DNA of 64,000 bases from Deltaproteobacteria bacterium HGW-Deltaproteobacteria-12. GTDB taxonomy: Bacteria > Desulfobacterota > Syntrophia > Syntrophales > Smithellaceae. The DNA lies in assembly GCA_002840565.1 (NCBI GenBank), contig PHBK01000004.1, positions 62,001 to 126,000 of the forward strand, read 5' to 3'. A program made the position numbers and the translations under genes. Each line of letters starts with the position of its first letter. Position 1 is the first letter of the stretch. Below, piece by piece: positions 1-8,874 of the stretch. The notes beneath the pieces were generated by a model. It made no database searches. It saw only the letters and a program-made list of their open reading frames with translations, and was not told the origin of the DNA.

Positions 1-1110
1 ATTGCAATGGTGTTGGTTATGGCGGCGTTGTTTTTCATTCCGACTTTTTCCTATGCTGATTCGACAATAAAAATCGGAATATTGGGACCGATGACCGGCG
101 GCAGCAGTATGATGGGACAGGGTCAGAGAGACGGTGTATTGTTATATATCGACCAGATAAATAAAGCGGGAGGCATTGCCGGAAAGAAACTTGAGGGCGT
201 GGTGATGGACGACCGGGGTGAAGTGACTTTAAGCATTAATGCCGTAAAAAAACTATTATTCAAGGATGAGGTAATTGCTGTCATCGGTACCCCCAACAGT
301 CCGGTTTGTCTCGCGACGATGGATATTACGGAAAAGGAAAAAACTCCCCAATTACTTATGGGCGCTTCTCCTAAACTAACAGAAAAACCCAACAATAAAT
401 GGTTCGTCAGAATTACGCCTTCCGACGTAATTATGGCGTCCAATTTCGTTGATTTCATTGTTAAAGATAAAGGTTTGAAGAAATTGGCCATACTGCACGA
501 CAGTTCGGATTACGGCAAAGGCGGCAAGGACGCTGTAATGGCCAAAATGAAAAAATACGGCCTGGAACCCGTCGCTGTAGAGAGTTTCAACGTCGGCGAT
601 AAGGATTTTGCGGCACAGCTCAATAAAATAAAAACAAGCAAAGCGGATGCAGTAGTGCTCTGGGGGCTTTATATTGAGAGTGCTCAGATTCTTACACAGG
701 CGAAACAATACGGTCTGACACTTCCCGTATTTGGAAGCTCCGGTGTATTACAGGGGGCATTTCTTACCCTGGCGGGTGCAGCAGCAGAAGATCTGTATAT
801 CGTAACATACTTTTCCACGGATAATCCCGATCCGAAAGTGCAGAAGTTTATAAAAGAATATAAAAGTAAATTCGGCATTGTGCCCACGCCGACGGCGGCC
901 CTCGCCTATGACTGTGCGACTGTTTTAGGAGATGCGATAAAAGAAGCCGGTACTAATAAAGAAGCCATAATGGCAAAACTGCGCTCGATTAAAAACAAAT
1001 CCGGCGTTATCGGTAGAATAGAAAGCGATCCCAGTGGTCAACTCGGGCAAGGCGCGGTTATTATGCAGGTTAAAAAGGGGAAAACCGTTGTCGTCAAAAG
1101 CGTGAATTAG
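1..1110 (+). CDS. Branched-chain amino-acid-type ABC transporter substrate-binding protein (5' end cut by window)
   Basis: Periplasmic type I binding protein of the LivJ/LivK class, which captures an amino acid or small carboxylate for the membrane permeases encoded next door. After a hydrophobic segment ending in a signal-peptidase-like SYA site, the mature protein opens with IKIGILGPMTG, the typical start of this fold, and continues for about 345 residues without a break. The first ATG at 7 gives a signal peptide with no positive charge, and the frame is open to the window edge, so the true start is probably upstream. The ligand cannot be read from the sequence. livH and livM follow on the same strand. 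Confidence 0.9.
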   Translation: MAMVLVMAALFFIPTFSYADSTIKIGILGPMTGGSSMMGQGQRDGVLLYIDQINKAGGIAGKKLEGVVMDDRGEVTLSINAVKKLLFKDEVIAVIGTPNSPVCLATMDITEKEKTPQLLMGASPKLTEKPNNKWFVRITPSDVIMASNFVDFIVKDKGLKKLAILHDSSDYGKGGKDAVMAKMKKYGLEPVAVESFNVGDKDFAAQLNKIKTSKADAVVLWGLYIESAQILTQAKQYGLTLPVFGSSGVLQGAFLTLAGAAAEDLYIVTYFSTDNPDPKVQKFIKEYKSKFGIVPTPTAALAYDCATVLGDAIKEAGTNKEAIMAKLRSIKNKSGVIGRIESDPSGQLGQGAVIMQVKKGKTVVVKSVN

Positions 1111-1123
1111 GGAATGAGTCGTC

Positions 1124-1160
1124 TGGGTCACGTCTTTCATGCCACGGAAGGCGTGACCCA
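1124..1160 (+). other. Intercistronic stem-loop between the binding-protein gene and livH
   Basis: TGGGTCACG pairs perfectly with CGTGACCCA, and the stem continues inward through G-U and Watson-Crick pairs to about 15 bp with a 7-nt loop. No T-run follows, so it is not a standard intrinsic terminator. In binding-protein-dependent transport operons such hairpins often protect the upstream mRNA and allow more binding protein than permease; that role is inferred here. Confidence 0.55.
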
Positions 1161-1205
1161 ACTGAGAAGAAATAGCCAATTTGAATAATATTTATAGGTG
1201 GAATT

Positions 1206-2093
1206 GTGGAATTAATGATTACTACATTGTCCCAACAAGTCATCAGTGGCATTGCCATTGGAAGCATTTACGCTCTGATCGCTTTGTCTTTCAGTCTAAC
1301 TGTGCGGGCTCTCAATGTTATCCATTTCGCTCAGGGCGAGTTCTTTATGCTGGGGGCTTTCGGCGCGATTACCTGTTATATGCTCTTGGGGCTGCCTTTC
1401 TGGCTGGCAATTATTGTTACAACTGTGGTCGTGGCCGCCCTGGGTATTGCTCTCCAATGGGTATTTTATAATAAGCTTTGGAAATCCCATCATGTGTTCC
1501 TGCTGATGAGTACGCAGGGAACAGCTATTGCCCTGGCCAACGGTGCCATGCTGATCTGGGGGCCTGACGCCTGGCGTTTCCCCAAAATATTTTCAGAAAA
1601 TGTCTATAAAATAGGTGGGCTGACTGTTCCGGAGGAAATGTTATGGATAAGCTTTTTCGCCATTCTTATTATGGCAGTGTTCAGTATCTTCCTTTATAAG
1701 ACAAAATACGGCAGGGGATTCCGGGCGGCAGCTCAGGACAGAGAAACTGCGCAGATTATGGGTGTAAATCTCGCCGTTGCCGATTCCTTTGTTTTCGGCG
1801 CGAGTGCCGGACTGGGCGCAATCGGCGGGCTTCTGATTGCACCGATATTGTTTATAACTCCTTATATAGGTCCGATATTCACGATAAAAGGATTCACTGC
1901 GGCTATCCTCGGGGGGTTAGGGTCCATTCAGGGAGCGATATTTGGCGGATTCCTGCTGGGTATTATAGAAAACATAGTTACATTCTGGATATCGTCGACG
2001 TATAAAGATGCCATCGTATTTCTGATTTTGATTCTGGTATTACTAATTAAACCGTCGGGGTTGTTACAGAAAAAGACAGTTGAGAAGGTATGA
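1206..2093 (+). CDS. livH: Branched-chain amino-acid ABC transporter permease, LivH type
   Basis: Inner-membrane permease of a HAAT-family importer, pairing with LivM to form the translocation channel. The 295-residue protein is almost wholly hydrophobic. It has the family N-terminal pattern (SGIAIGSIYALIALS, then NVIHFAQGEFFMLGA) and the late GFTAAILGGLGSIQGAIFGG loop that contacts the ATPase. The GTG at 1206 was chosen because AGGTGG lies a few bases upstream. livM starts 10 nt after the stop. No LivG/LivF ATPases are visible downstream; they may lie before the window. Confidence 0.92.
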   Translation: MELMITTLSQQVISGIAIGSIYALIALSFSLTVRALNVIHFAQGEFFMLGAFGAITCYMLLGLPFWLAIIVTTVVVAALGIALQWVFYNKLWKSHHVFLLMSTQGTAIALANGAMLIWGPDAWRFPKIFSENVYKIGGLTVPEEMLWISFFAILIMAVFSIFLYKTKYGRGFRAAAQDRETAQIMGVNLAVADSFVFGASAGLGAIGGLLIAPILFITPYIGPIFTIKGFTAAILGGLGSIQGAIFGGFLLGIIENIVTFWISSTYKDAIVFLILILVLLIKPSGLLQKKTVEKV

Positions 2094-2103
2094 TAGGTGG
2101 AAA

Positions 2104-3084
2104 ATGAAAAAATATATATATCTAGCGATACTGGCAATTATGCTGCTGGCTTTACCTTTTTTGTTTCAGAGCCGTTATACGCAACACATTTTAAATATGA
2201 TTTTGATCTATGCGATGTTAGGCATCAGCGTGAACCTTATCTTCGGATATATCGGGGCGCTTACTCTGGGGCAGGCGGCTTTTTTCGGAATAGGGGCTTA
2301 TACCGCGGCCATTGTCAGCACTAAACTGGGTTTTTCGTTCCTGCCTTCCGTGTTATGTTCCGCTGTCATGGGTTGTCTTGCCGGTGTTATAATTGGAATA
2401 CCGACATTAAGGCTGAAGGGTCCTTATTTCGCCATCGCCACCATTGGTCTTAATAATATAATATGCATAATATTCCTGAATTGGGAGAGCCTGACCGGCG
2501 GCGCCGTGGGGATAGGCGGTATTCCTTCTGCATCAATACTGGGTATGCAGTTTAATACGGAATTAAAAATGTACTTTCTGCTGCTGGCAACAGTTTTCCT
2601 GATATTTTTACTCTACAGAAACATGATCGGCTCTCATTCCGGTAAAATGTTGATTGCCGTGAGGGATAACGAAATAGCGGCCAGTGCGATGGGCATTGAC
2701 ACGGCAAAGATAAAAGTCATCGTTCTGGCGATAAGCACAACGATTGCCGCGATTGCCGGATCTTACTATGCTCACATTACAAATTTTGTAGCGCCGGATG
2801 CGTTTCCGGTGTTGGAATCAATTACATTTCTGATCATAGTAGTGCTGGGCGGCGCCGGATTTAAATATGGTCCGATTTACGGCGCCGTTGTGGTCGTAAT
2901 ATTGAATGAATATCTGCAATATTTTGAGCAATTCAACATGCTGATCTATGGTGTGCTGATCATGATATTGCTTCTTTTCCTGCCTTCGGGAATTGCCGGT
3001 ATAATTGAAATCATCAAAGCAAAATATTATGAAAAGAAGAAAATCTACTATCTGAAAGAGGTAGGCATTGACGAGATGAAGTAA
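2104..3084 (+). CDS. livM: Branched-chain amino-acid ABC transporter permease, LivM type
   Basis: Second membrane subunit of the importer. The track ORF opens at a TTG inside livH, but the ATG at 2104 follows AGGTGG at 2095-2100 and begins MKKYIYLAIL, a normal first membrane helix. That gives 326 residues. NLIFGYIGALTLGQAAFFGIGAY and the GGAGFKYGPIYGA loop are characteristic of LivM. The C-terminal tail is charged (EKKKIYYLKEVG). It is co-transcribed with livH, and alanine dehydrogenase follows after about 110 nt. Confidence 0.92.
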   Translation: MKKYIYLAILAIMLLALPFLFQSRYTQHILNMILIYAMLGISVNLIFGYIGALTLGQAAFFGIGAYTAAIVSTKLGFSFLPSVLCSAVMGCLAGVIIGIPTLRLKGPYFAIATIGLNNIICIIFLNWESLTGGAVGIGGIPSASILGMQFNTELKMYFLLLATVFLIFLLYRNMIGSHSGKMLIAVRDNEIAASAMGIDTAKIKVIVLAISTTIAAIAGSYYAHITNFVAPDAFPVLESITFLIIVVLGGAGFKYGPIYGAVVVVILNEYLQYFEQFNMLIYGVLIMILLLFLPSGIAGIIEIIKAKYYEKKKIYYLKEVGIDEMK

Positions 3085-3192
3085 TACATCCGGTAATGCC
3101 GTCAAGACAAGTCGTACAATGTGTCTGCCCGTAAGTGGTGGACGGAGCGATGGGGTGAAATATTTGTTTGTTCAGAGGTCAGGGAGGGTACA

Positions 3193-4308
3193 ATGATAAT
3201 CGGCATACTCAAAGAAATTAAAAGCGAGGAATACAGGGTCGCAATGACGCCGGCAGGCGTGGAAGTCATGAGGTACAGCGGCCATAATGTATTTGTCGAA
3301 TCCGGTGCCGGCATTGGCAGTGGATTTGAAAATGAAGCCTACCTGCAGGCCGGAGCGGAAATCCTGGATACGAGTGATGAGATATATGCACGTTCGGATA
3401 TGATAATGCACGTGAAGGAGCCGATGCCTGTGGAATATAAGAAGATCCGGAAAGACCAGATCATATTTACGTATCTTCATCTTGCCGCCAGTGAATCCCT
3501 GACGGAAGCAATGGTGGACAGCGGATCAATCGGCATTGCCTATGAGACTATCCAGAAACAAGACGGTTCGCTGCCTCTTCTTATTCCCATGAGTGAAGTG
3601 GCCGGAAGAATGTCGATTCAGGCAGGGGCTAAGTATCTGGAGATGAGCTATGGCGGAAAAGGAATGCTCCTGGGCGGGGTTCCGGGTGTGGAACCGGCAA
3701 TGGTGCTGATCATCGGGGCGGGAACGGTGGGAACGCAAGCGGCGAAAATGGCCTGCGGCCTGGGGGCACAGGTTTATATCGTTGATTCATGTCTTGCCAG
3801 ATTGCGGCAGCTGGATGACATAATGCCTAAAAATTGTATTACCGTGATGTCTTCTTCGGAAAACATCCGCAGACTTATTAAAGATGCGGATTTAGTCATA
3901 GGTTCCGTCCTTATACCGGGTGCTAAAGCACCGAAACTGGTGACGCGCAGCATGATCAAAACAATGAAAAAAGGTTCGGTGATGGTGGATGTAGCAATTG
4001 ACCAGGGCGGTTGCTTTGAAACATCAAAGGTGACAACGCATCAAAATCCGGTGTTTGTCGTAGATGGAGTAATTCATTACTGTGTCGGTAATATGCCCGG
4101 CGCGGTGGCGAAGACTTCCACAATGGCTCTGACCAATGCTACCCTTCCTTATGCGGTGGAAATAGCCAATAAGGGATGGAAACGTTCAATGAGAGAGAAC
4201 GAAGAGATTAGAAAGGGCGCCAATGTAATCGAAGGTAAGATTACATTCAAGGCTGTTGCGGAAGCCTTTGGAATAGATCTCTGTTCTGTAAGCGATATGA
4301 TCCAATAG
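3193..4308 (+). CDS. ald: Alanine dehydrogenase
   Basis: NAD-dependent oxidative deamination of L-alanine to pyruvate and ammonia, or the reverse. The protein starts MIIGILKEIKSEEYRVAMTP, the conserved opening of Ald, and has a Rossmann NAD site GAGTVGTQAAKMACGLGA near residues 176-193 followed by an acidic residue (IVDS). At 371 residues it is full length. The ATG at 3193 is preceded by GGGAGGGT; the longer track ORF from 3121 lacks homologous sequence. Its place after livHM suggests, as inference, that imported amino acids feed into pyruvate. Confidence 0.93.
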   Translation: MIIGILKEIKSEEYRVAMTPAGVEVMRYSGHNVFVESGAGIGSGFENEAYLQAGAEILDTSDEIYARSDMIMHVKEPMPVEYKKIRKDQIIFTYLHLAASESLTEAMVDSGSIGIAYETIQKQDGSLPLLIPMSEVAGRMSIQAGAKYLEMSYGGKGMLLGGVPGVEPAMVLIIGAGTVGTQAAKMACGLGAQVYIVDSCLARLRQLDDIMPKNCITVMSSSENIRRLIKDADLVIGSVLIPGAKAPKLVTRSMIKTMKKGSVMVDVAIDQGGCFETSKVTTHQNPVFVVDGVIHYCVGNMPGAVAKTSTMALTNATLPYAVEIANKGWKRSMRENEEIRKGANVIEGKITFKAVAEAFGIDLCSVSDMIQ

Positions 4309-4508
4309 CGGGCCGAAGCAGTTATGGATGGAGATTTGTCATAGCCGTAATCAATTTATCAAAGTGAGATAGAAATCAGCCGCTGTATTTCCCGGAAATA
4401 TTCTCGGTGTGCAGCGGATGCGGGGGCGTCTGGGAAGGTTCAATCCACAGCTTAAGGGGGAGTCTGTTTCATGGGAAGAAGAGAAATATTCCTGCAATAT
4501 TGTGGATT

Positions 4509-5684
4509 ATGAAAAAATATTTGATTTTGATAGCTGCGGTCTTTATTCAGGTTTGCTTAGGAGCAATTTATTCCTGGAGCACCTTCATTCCTGCATTAAA
4601 GCAACATTATGGATTTTCCATTACACAGACGCAAACGATCTTCAGTGCCGTATCAATAACGATGACAATACTGATTGTTGTCGGCGGCCGCATACAGGAT
4701 GCTATCGGACCAAGGATTCCCGCTGTTCTTGGAGGAATCATTCTCGGCGCCAGTTACATTCTTGCTGGATATTCCAACGGGTCATATCCAATGTTATTTT
4801 TGCTGATCGGTATTCTTAGCGGGCTGGGTGTAGGACTATGTTATCTATCTCCGATTGCTTGTGCGATAAAATGGTTTCCGAGTCATAAAAGTTTAGTTAC
4901 GGGTATTGCTGTCGCGGGGTATGGCGGAAGTCCTATTTTGCTAGCTCAAATCGGCGAGCATTTTCTTGCAAGTAATGTGGATGTTTTGACAATCTTTAAG
5001 TATTTCGGATTCGCTTTCCTTATTATTGTAACAGCTTTTTCTCTATTTCTGGAAAATCCGAAGATTGAGGAAGGTGCAACAAGTGAAAATGTAAAAACAA
5101 GAATGCGGTTTGTTGATATTATAAAAGATACCCATTTTTGGGCGCTTTTAGCCGGATTTTTCCCCTGTGTATGCATCGGCCTGATGATAATAGGGAATAT
5201 TAAAACTTTTGGACTTTCTTTGAACATAAGCAGTTTTGTTGCCGGCAGTGCAATAAGCATTTGGGGACTCTTTAATGCGGGAGGCAGAATCGGATGGGGG
5301 ATCATTGGCGGATTCCTGACCTATAAAAAGACAATTCTAATATCTCTGATTAGCACTTGCATAGTATGTCTATGCGCGCCAATCGCCATACAAGGAAGTA
5401 TAACGTTTCAAATATTTGGCATATTGGCGGGCTTTAATCATGGTGCTTGCATGGTGCTCTACGCAGCAGAAGTCGCACAACATTATGGTGCAGAGCGAAT
5501 GGGTTCAATATATTCGACTCTATTTCTATCAACTTGCGTTGCTGCTGTCGTCAGTCCACCTGTGGCCGGGAAAATATTTGATACTGTGGGATCATACACG
5601 CCGGTATTTATTTTTTGGGGTCTAATATTGCTGGGTTGTATTTTTCTATTTAATCATTTTTACCAGACAAAAAAAGCAATTTAA
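4509..5684 (+). CDS. MFS transporter, oxalate/formate antiporter (OFA)-like
   Basis: Major facilitator superfamily carrier of 391 residues with about 12 membrane segments. It begins MKKYLILIAAVFIQVCLGAI followed by SWSTF, and carries the MFS loop GGRIQDAIGPR between TM2 and TM3. Both are typical of the OFA family, whose known members exchange oxalate and formate but mostly transport unknown monocarboxylates. The ATG at 4509 was chosen over the upstream track start because membrane sequence begins there; the ribosome site is weak (GTGGATT). The roughly 200 nt upstream contain no gene. Confidence 0.82.
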   Translation: MKKYLILIAAVFIQVCLGAIYSWSTFIPALKQHYGFSITQTQTIFSAVSITMTILIVVGGRIQDAIGPRIPAVLGGIILGASYILAGYSNGSYPMLFLLIGILSGLGVGLCYLSPIACAIKWFPSHKSLVTGIAVAGYGGSPILLAQIGEHFLASNVDVLTIFKYFGFAFLIIVTAFSLFLENPKIEEGATSENVKTRMRFVDIIKDTHFWALLAGFFPCVCIGLMIIGNIKTFGLSLNISSFVAGSAISIWGLFNAGGRIGWGIIGGFLTYKKTILISLISTCIVCLCAPIAIQGSITFQIFGILAGFNHGACMVLYAAEVAQHYGAERMGSIYSTLFLSTCVAAVVSPPVAGKIFDTVGSYTPVFIFWGLILLGCIFLFNHFYQTKKAI

Positions 5685-5819
5685 ATATTTCCAGACAGGC
5701 AAATCGGAACGCGTATATCGAAAGAACTAAAATCGACGGAAAAAGTTATGGATAACTTAAAAGACATCAGATCTTGAAAAATTGCCGATTTGCATTGATG
5801 GTGTGACTGACGTAGTTAT

Positions 5820-5843
5820 GATCAGTACTAAAATGCTCTGATC
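5820..5843. promoter_or_regulatory. Inverted repeat upstream of the quinone reductase gene
   Basis: GATCAG and CTGATC form perfect 6-bp arms around a 12-nt spacer about 30 nt before the next start codon. The geometry would suit a dimeric regulator such as the IclR protein encoded nearby, but arms this short also occur by chance. Confidence 0.2.
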
Positions 5844-5874
5844 GAAAGGTCAGATAAAGAAAGTGATTCTATCC

Positions 5875-6465
5875 ATGAAACATTTATTGGTTTATTCTCA
5901 TCCCAATCCACTGAGCTTCTGTAACGCAATTTCCCGTACCGTAAAAGACGTATTATGGGAGAAAAAGCATGAACTCGTTATTCGGGATCTTTACGGCATC
6001 GGATTCGATCCCGTCCTGAAGGCCGGTGATTTCGTGGCCAGACAGGCGGGCCAAACCCCTGCGGATATAAAAGTCGAGCAGGATTATATTGTGTGGTCGG
6101 ATGTTATGATTATTATTTATCCTATATGGTGGGCGGCTCTTCCCGCCATGATCAAAGGCTATATTGACAGGGTAATCAGCTATGGTTTTGCTTATAAAAG
6201 AGATGCCGGAGGAAACGTCATCCCCCTGCTTACCGGCAAGAAAGTTATTATCTTTAATACCCAGGGTGCGCCGGAGGAGCGCTATAGCAAATCCGGGATG
6301 TTCGAAGCGATGCGGAAGACGTCCGATTTCGCAATCTTTGAATTCTGCGGAATGGAAGTACTGGCCCATCAGTTTTTCGGTGCGGTTACGACGGTTGATG
6401 AAGCAACAAGAAACCTTTATCTGAAAAGAGTCGAGACAATAACGAACCAACTAATGGCCGGCTGA
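5875..6465 (+). CDS. Flavodoxin-fold NAD(P)H:quinone reductase family protein
   Basis: A 196-residue protein of the NQO1/MdaB/KefF flavodoxin-like fold, which uses FMN or FAD and NAD(P)H to reduce quinones or similar acceptors in the cytoplasm. It opens MKHLLVYSHPNPLSFCNAI, where the phosphate-binding loop follows the first strand. The cofactor and dimer motif YPIWWAALPAMIKGYIDRV lies near residue 85. An upstream GTG at 5863 is possible (200 residues), but the ATG at 5875 fits the family N-terminus. It heads a cluster with a racemase-fold enzyme, IclR and EthD proteins. Confidence 0.85.
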   Translation: MKHLLVYSHPNPLSFCNAISRTVKDVLWEKKHELVIRDLYGIGFDPVLKAGDFVARQAGQTPADIKVEQDYIVWSDVMIIIYPIWWAALPAMIKGYIDRVISYGFAYKRDAGGNVIPLLTGKKVIIFNTQGAPEERYSKSGMFEAMRKTSDFAIFEFCGMEVLAHQFFGAVTTVDEATRNLYLKRVETITNQLMAG

Positions 6466-6523
6466 TGTTGAATGAAAATTTTAATATAGATGAAATTCAG
6501 TAATTAATGGAAAGGAGAGGGCT

Positions 6524-7321
6524 ATGAAAATCTGGTATCAAAGCGCAACAACCTATCGTTATGAATCGAGGTTTGATAATTACGGAAAAACTCTGGAAGA
6601 AATCTGTCAGGGAGCGGCGCGGCCGGACACGAAAGTTCATGTGGAAGGCATTCCGGTGATAGCAAAGGATGTCGAGAAATATAATTTTCTGCAATACCAT
6701 GAAAAAGCGGAATTTCTGAATAATATGATCCGGGCCGAAAAGGAAGGATATGATGCTTTTGTCATCGGCTGTGATCTGGAACCTGGTCTGGAAGAAGGTA
6801 AATCAATGTTGAGTATTCCGGTTGTCGGCATCAGCGAAGCCAGTTATCATTTGGCCATGATGCTGGGTCATCTGTTTACGGTCGTAACCAGCTCCATGGC
6901 TTTTTTTAATATATTTAAAAGGCAGGTTGAAAAATACGGTCTAGCCGGCAAGTATCTGCCGGGACCTTATTTCTACAAAGCGTCGGAAGCGGAACTTTCT
7001 TCGGCCCTGGTGAATCCAGGCCCGGTAATTGAAAAATATAAGGAAGTGGCGCAAAAGGCGATTGCCGACGGCGTATCGGTAATCATCCTTAATCCCGCGT
7101 TCATTGCGGCTCTTGCTTATAAGACCGGCTGGACCAAAGAACAGGATGCCGTAATCCTGAATCCGATAACCGCGGTTGTAAAGACTGCGGAAATGATGGT
7201 TGATTTGAAAAAGCTGGGATTCGAGCCGTCCCGGCAAATCGGTGTATATGCTCGCATGGAGAAGGACAAACGAGATGAAGCAATCAAACAGTTTGAAAAA
7301 GTGTTTAAAATTTCCCTGTAA
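6524..7321 (+). CDS. Asp/Glu/hydantoin racemase-fold protein with only one of the two catalytic cysteines
   Basis: This 265-residue protein belongs to the aspartate/glutamate/hydantoin racemase superfamily. The N-terminal half has Cys83 in IGCDLEPGLEE and the following SIPVVGISEAS segment, both typical of hydantoin racemases. In the C-terminal half the usual second cysteine site (LGC-A/S) reads IILNPAF, with Pro191 at the cysteine position; the only other cysteine is Cys28. Two-base racemization is therefore unlikely, and a one-cysteine reaction such as decarboxylation, lyase or isomerase chemistry is possible. GGAAAGGAGAGG precedes the ATG. The substrate is unknown. Confidence 0.78.
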   Translation: MKIWYQSATTYRYESRFDNYGKTLEEICQGAARPDTKVHVEGIPVIAKDVEKYNFLQYHEKAEFLNNMIRAEKEGYDAFVIGCDLEPGLEEGKSMLSIPVVGISEASYHLAMMLGHLFTVVTSSMAFFNIFKRQVEKYGLAGKYLPGPYFYKASEAELSSALVNPGPVIEKYKEVAQKAIADGVSVIILNPAFIAALAYKTGWTKEQDAVILNPITAVVKTAEMMVDLKKLGFEPSRQIGVYARMEKDKRDEAIKQFEKVFKISL

Positions 7322-7349
7322 ATATCTTATAAATAAAAAAGGGTATTGA

Positions 7350-7369
7350 AAATATTAATTACAATATTT
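7350..7369. promoter_or_regulatory. AT-rich palindrome upstream of the IclR gene
   Basis: AAATATT and AATATTT form 7-bp arms around a 6-nt spacer, about 60 nt before the IclR start codon. IclR proteins commonly bind palindromes in their own promoters, so this is a candidate operator. The low GC content of the gap makes chance palindromes likelier. Confidence 0.3.
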
Positions 7370-7429
7370 AATATAGTTAGGTAAGGTCACTTATAACATA
7401 TTGATAAAGGAGTATTATAAGAAGAAAAT

Positions 7430-8173
7430 ATGTCGTTTAACACACTTGCTAAATCTCTCGATATTATGGATCTGCTCATGAAAACGAAAGTGAATATGAA
7501 CGTCACCGAAATATCGAAAGAACTTAAGATGCCCAAAAGTACAACCTACAAGTATCTGGCGATTTTACGGGATAAGGGCTTCCTGGAGTTTGATAACACA
7601 GCTGGTACATATATGCTTGGATTTAAGTTTCTGGAATTTGCTTCTGTTGTGCAATCTCAATCACAATTGGACAAAATTGCCTATCCCCATATGAAGAAGA
7701 TGTACATGGAAGTTAAAGAAACCATTATTCTGTCCGTTTTAAAATTTGGTAAGGCCTATTGCCTGGAAAGGATAGAAGGCGAAGGGGGGATTGTGTTCAG
7801 CATGCAGCGGGGTTCTCACTTGCCTCTGCATTGCGGAGCCTCTGCCAAGGTATTACTGGCGTTTTCCGATGAAGATATCGATTACATCTTGGGCGAAGAG
7901 AAGCTTACAAAATATACGCCTTATACGATAACCGATCCGGAGGTTTTAAAAAAGCATTTGCGGGAGATTAAAAAAGCCGGATATGCGTTTTCCGATCAGG
8001 AAGTTGATATTGGTGCACGGGCGATTTCGGCGCCGATTTTCAATAAACAGGAAAAACTTGCCGGTGCTCTTTGCATAGTGGGTCCGGTTCATAGATTTTC
8101 CGAGGAAAGAACGAAAGTTTTAAAAAAGAGAGTCATTGATTATGCGAAAACAATCAGTGCGGAACTGGGATAA
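7430..8173 (+). CDS. IclR-family transcriptional regulator
   Basis: DNA-binding regulator of 247 residues. The N-terminal winged helix-turn-helix (about 5-65) contains VTEISKELKMPKSTTYKYLAIL, followed by a wing ending YMLGFKFLE. The rest is the IclR effector domain, with the conserved HCGASAKVLLAF and the late GARAISAPIF/GALCIVGP strands. IclR proteins usually respond to small aromatic or organic acids and control neighbouring catabolic genes, so control of the flanking reductase, racemase-fold and EthD genes is a reasonable inference. The EthD-like gene starts 2 nt after the stop. Confidence 0.92.
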   Translation: MSFNTLAKSLDIMDLLMKTKVNMNVTEISKELKMPKSTTYKYLAILRDKGFLEFDNTAGTYMLGFKFLEFASVVQSQSQLDKIAYPHMKKMYMEVKETIILSVLKFGKAYCLERIEGEGGIVFSMQRGSHLPLHCGASAKVLLAFSDEDIDYILGEEKLTKYTPYTITDPEVLKKHLREIKKAGYAFSDQEVDIGARAISAPIFNKQEKLAGALCIVGPVHRFSEERTKVLKKRVIDYAKTISAELG

Positions 8174-8175
8174 TT

Positions 8176-8874
8176 ATGAGTAACATCAAAGAATTTTGTC
8201 TCCTCTATGATGACCGATCACGGACGGAGAATGTTTTCCTGGATGCGTGGTTGGCTGAGGATAAGAGAACGCAGATGAGTGACAGCCGGTATAACGGTTA
8301 TATACGTAACAGGATCACCAGCCCGATTGATGGTTTTGCCGTTGGCGCTTTTTCCGGCATTGCCGAATACTGGCGTGCTGATCAGCCGGTGGACAAAGAC
8401 TACCGGCTTATTCCTATGACCGAGGGCATCAACATGCATAAGTCTGTATCATTTCTGGCCGAAGAGTACATTATCCGTGAAGGTCGCGGTGCTGTTAAAT
8501 TCATGTCGCTTTTGCGGAGAAAACGCAATTTTAGCCCCGCTGCATTCAGCGCGGCCTGGAGCGGCAGACACGCTGCACTTGTAAGATCAGTCGAAGAAGT
8601 CTGGCGTCTTTTTCGCGGATACAGGCAGAACCATGTTATTCCCGGAACCTGCCGGAAACTGGATGGGTCGAACATGGCGCGGCCCTACGACGGCATCGTC
8701 GAAATCTGGTTTGATAGCCTTACAGATCTGGAACGGACAATGATGTCCGAACGCTACCGAGCGATGATAAGACCGGATGAGGAAAACTTTGTCGATCTGC
8801 CTAATACCAGGATGTTTTCGACGGAGACAATCGTTTTTCCCGCCAAATCCGATTCCAGTGCATCTGCGAGTTAG
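8176..8874 (+). CDS. EthD-like protein with two dimeric alpha/beta-barrel domains
   Basis: This 232-residue protein looks like a tandem of two ferredoxin-like EthD domains. The C-terminal half (about 107-225) opens VKFMSLLRRKRNFSPAAFSAAW then GRHAAL, the typical EthD start. The N-terminal half is more divergent but repeats the later pattern (RYNGYIRNRI versus RLFRGYRQNHVI). EthD proteins occur in ring-cleavage and ether-degradation loci; most have no proven reaction. It is almost certainly co-transcribed with the iclR-type gene, since the gap is 2 nt. A role as lyase, monooxygenase or binding protein cannot be decided here. Confidence 0.72.
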   Translation: MSNIKEFCLLYDDRSRTENVFLDAWLAEDKRTQMSDSRYNGYIRNRITSPIDGFAVGAFSGIAEYWRADQPVDKDYRLIPMTEGINMHKSVSFLAEEYIIREGRGAVKFMSLLRRKRNFSPAAFSAAWSGRHAALVRSVEEVWRLFRGYRQNHVIPGTCRKLDGSNMARPYDGIVEIWFDSLTDLERTMMSERYRAMIRPDEENFVDLPNTRMFSTETIVFPAKSDSSASAS

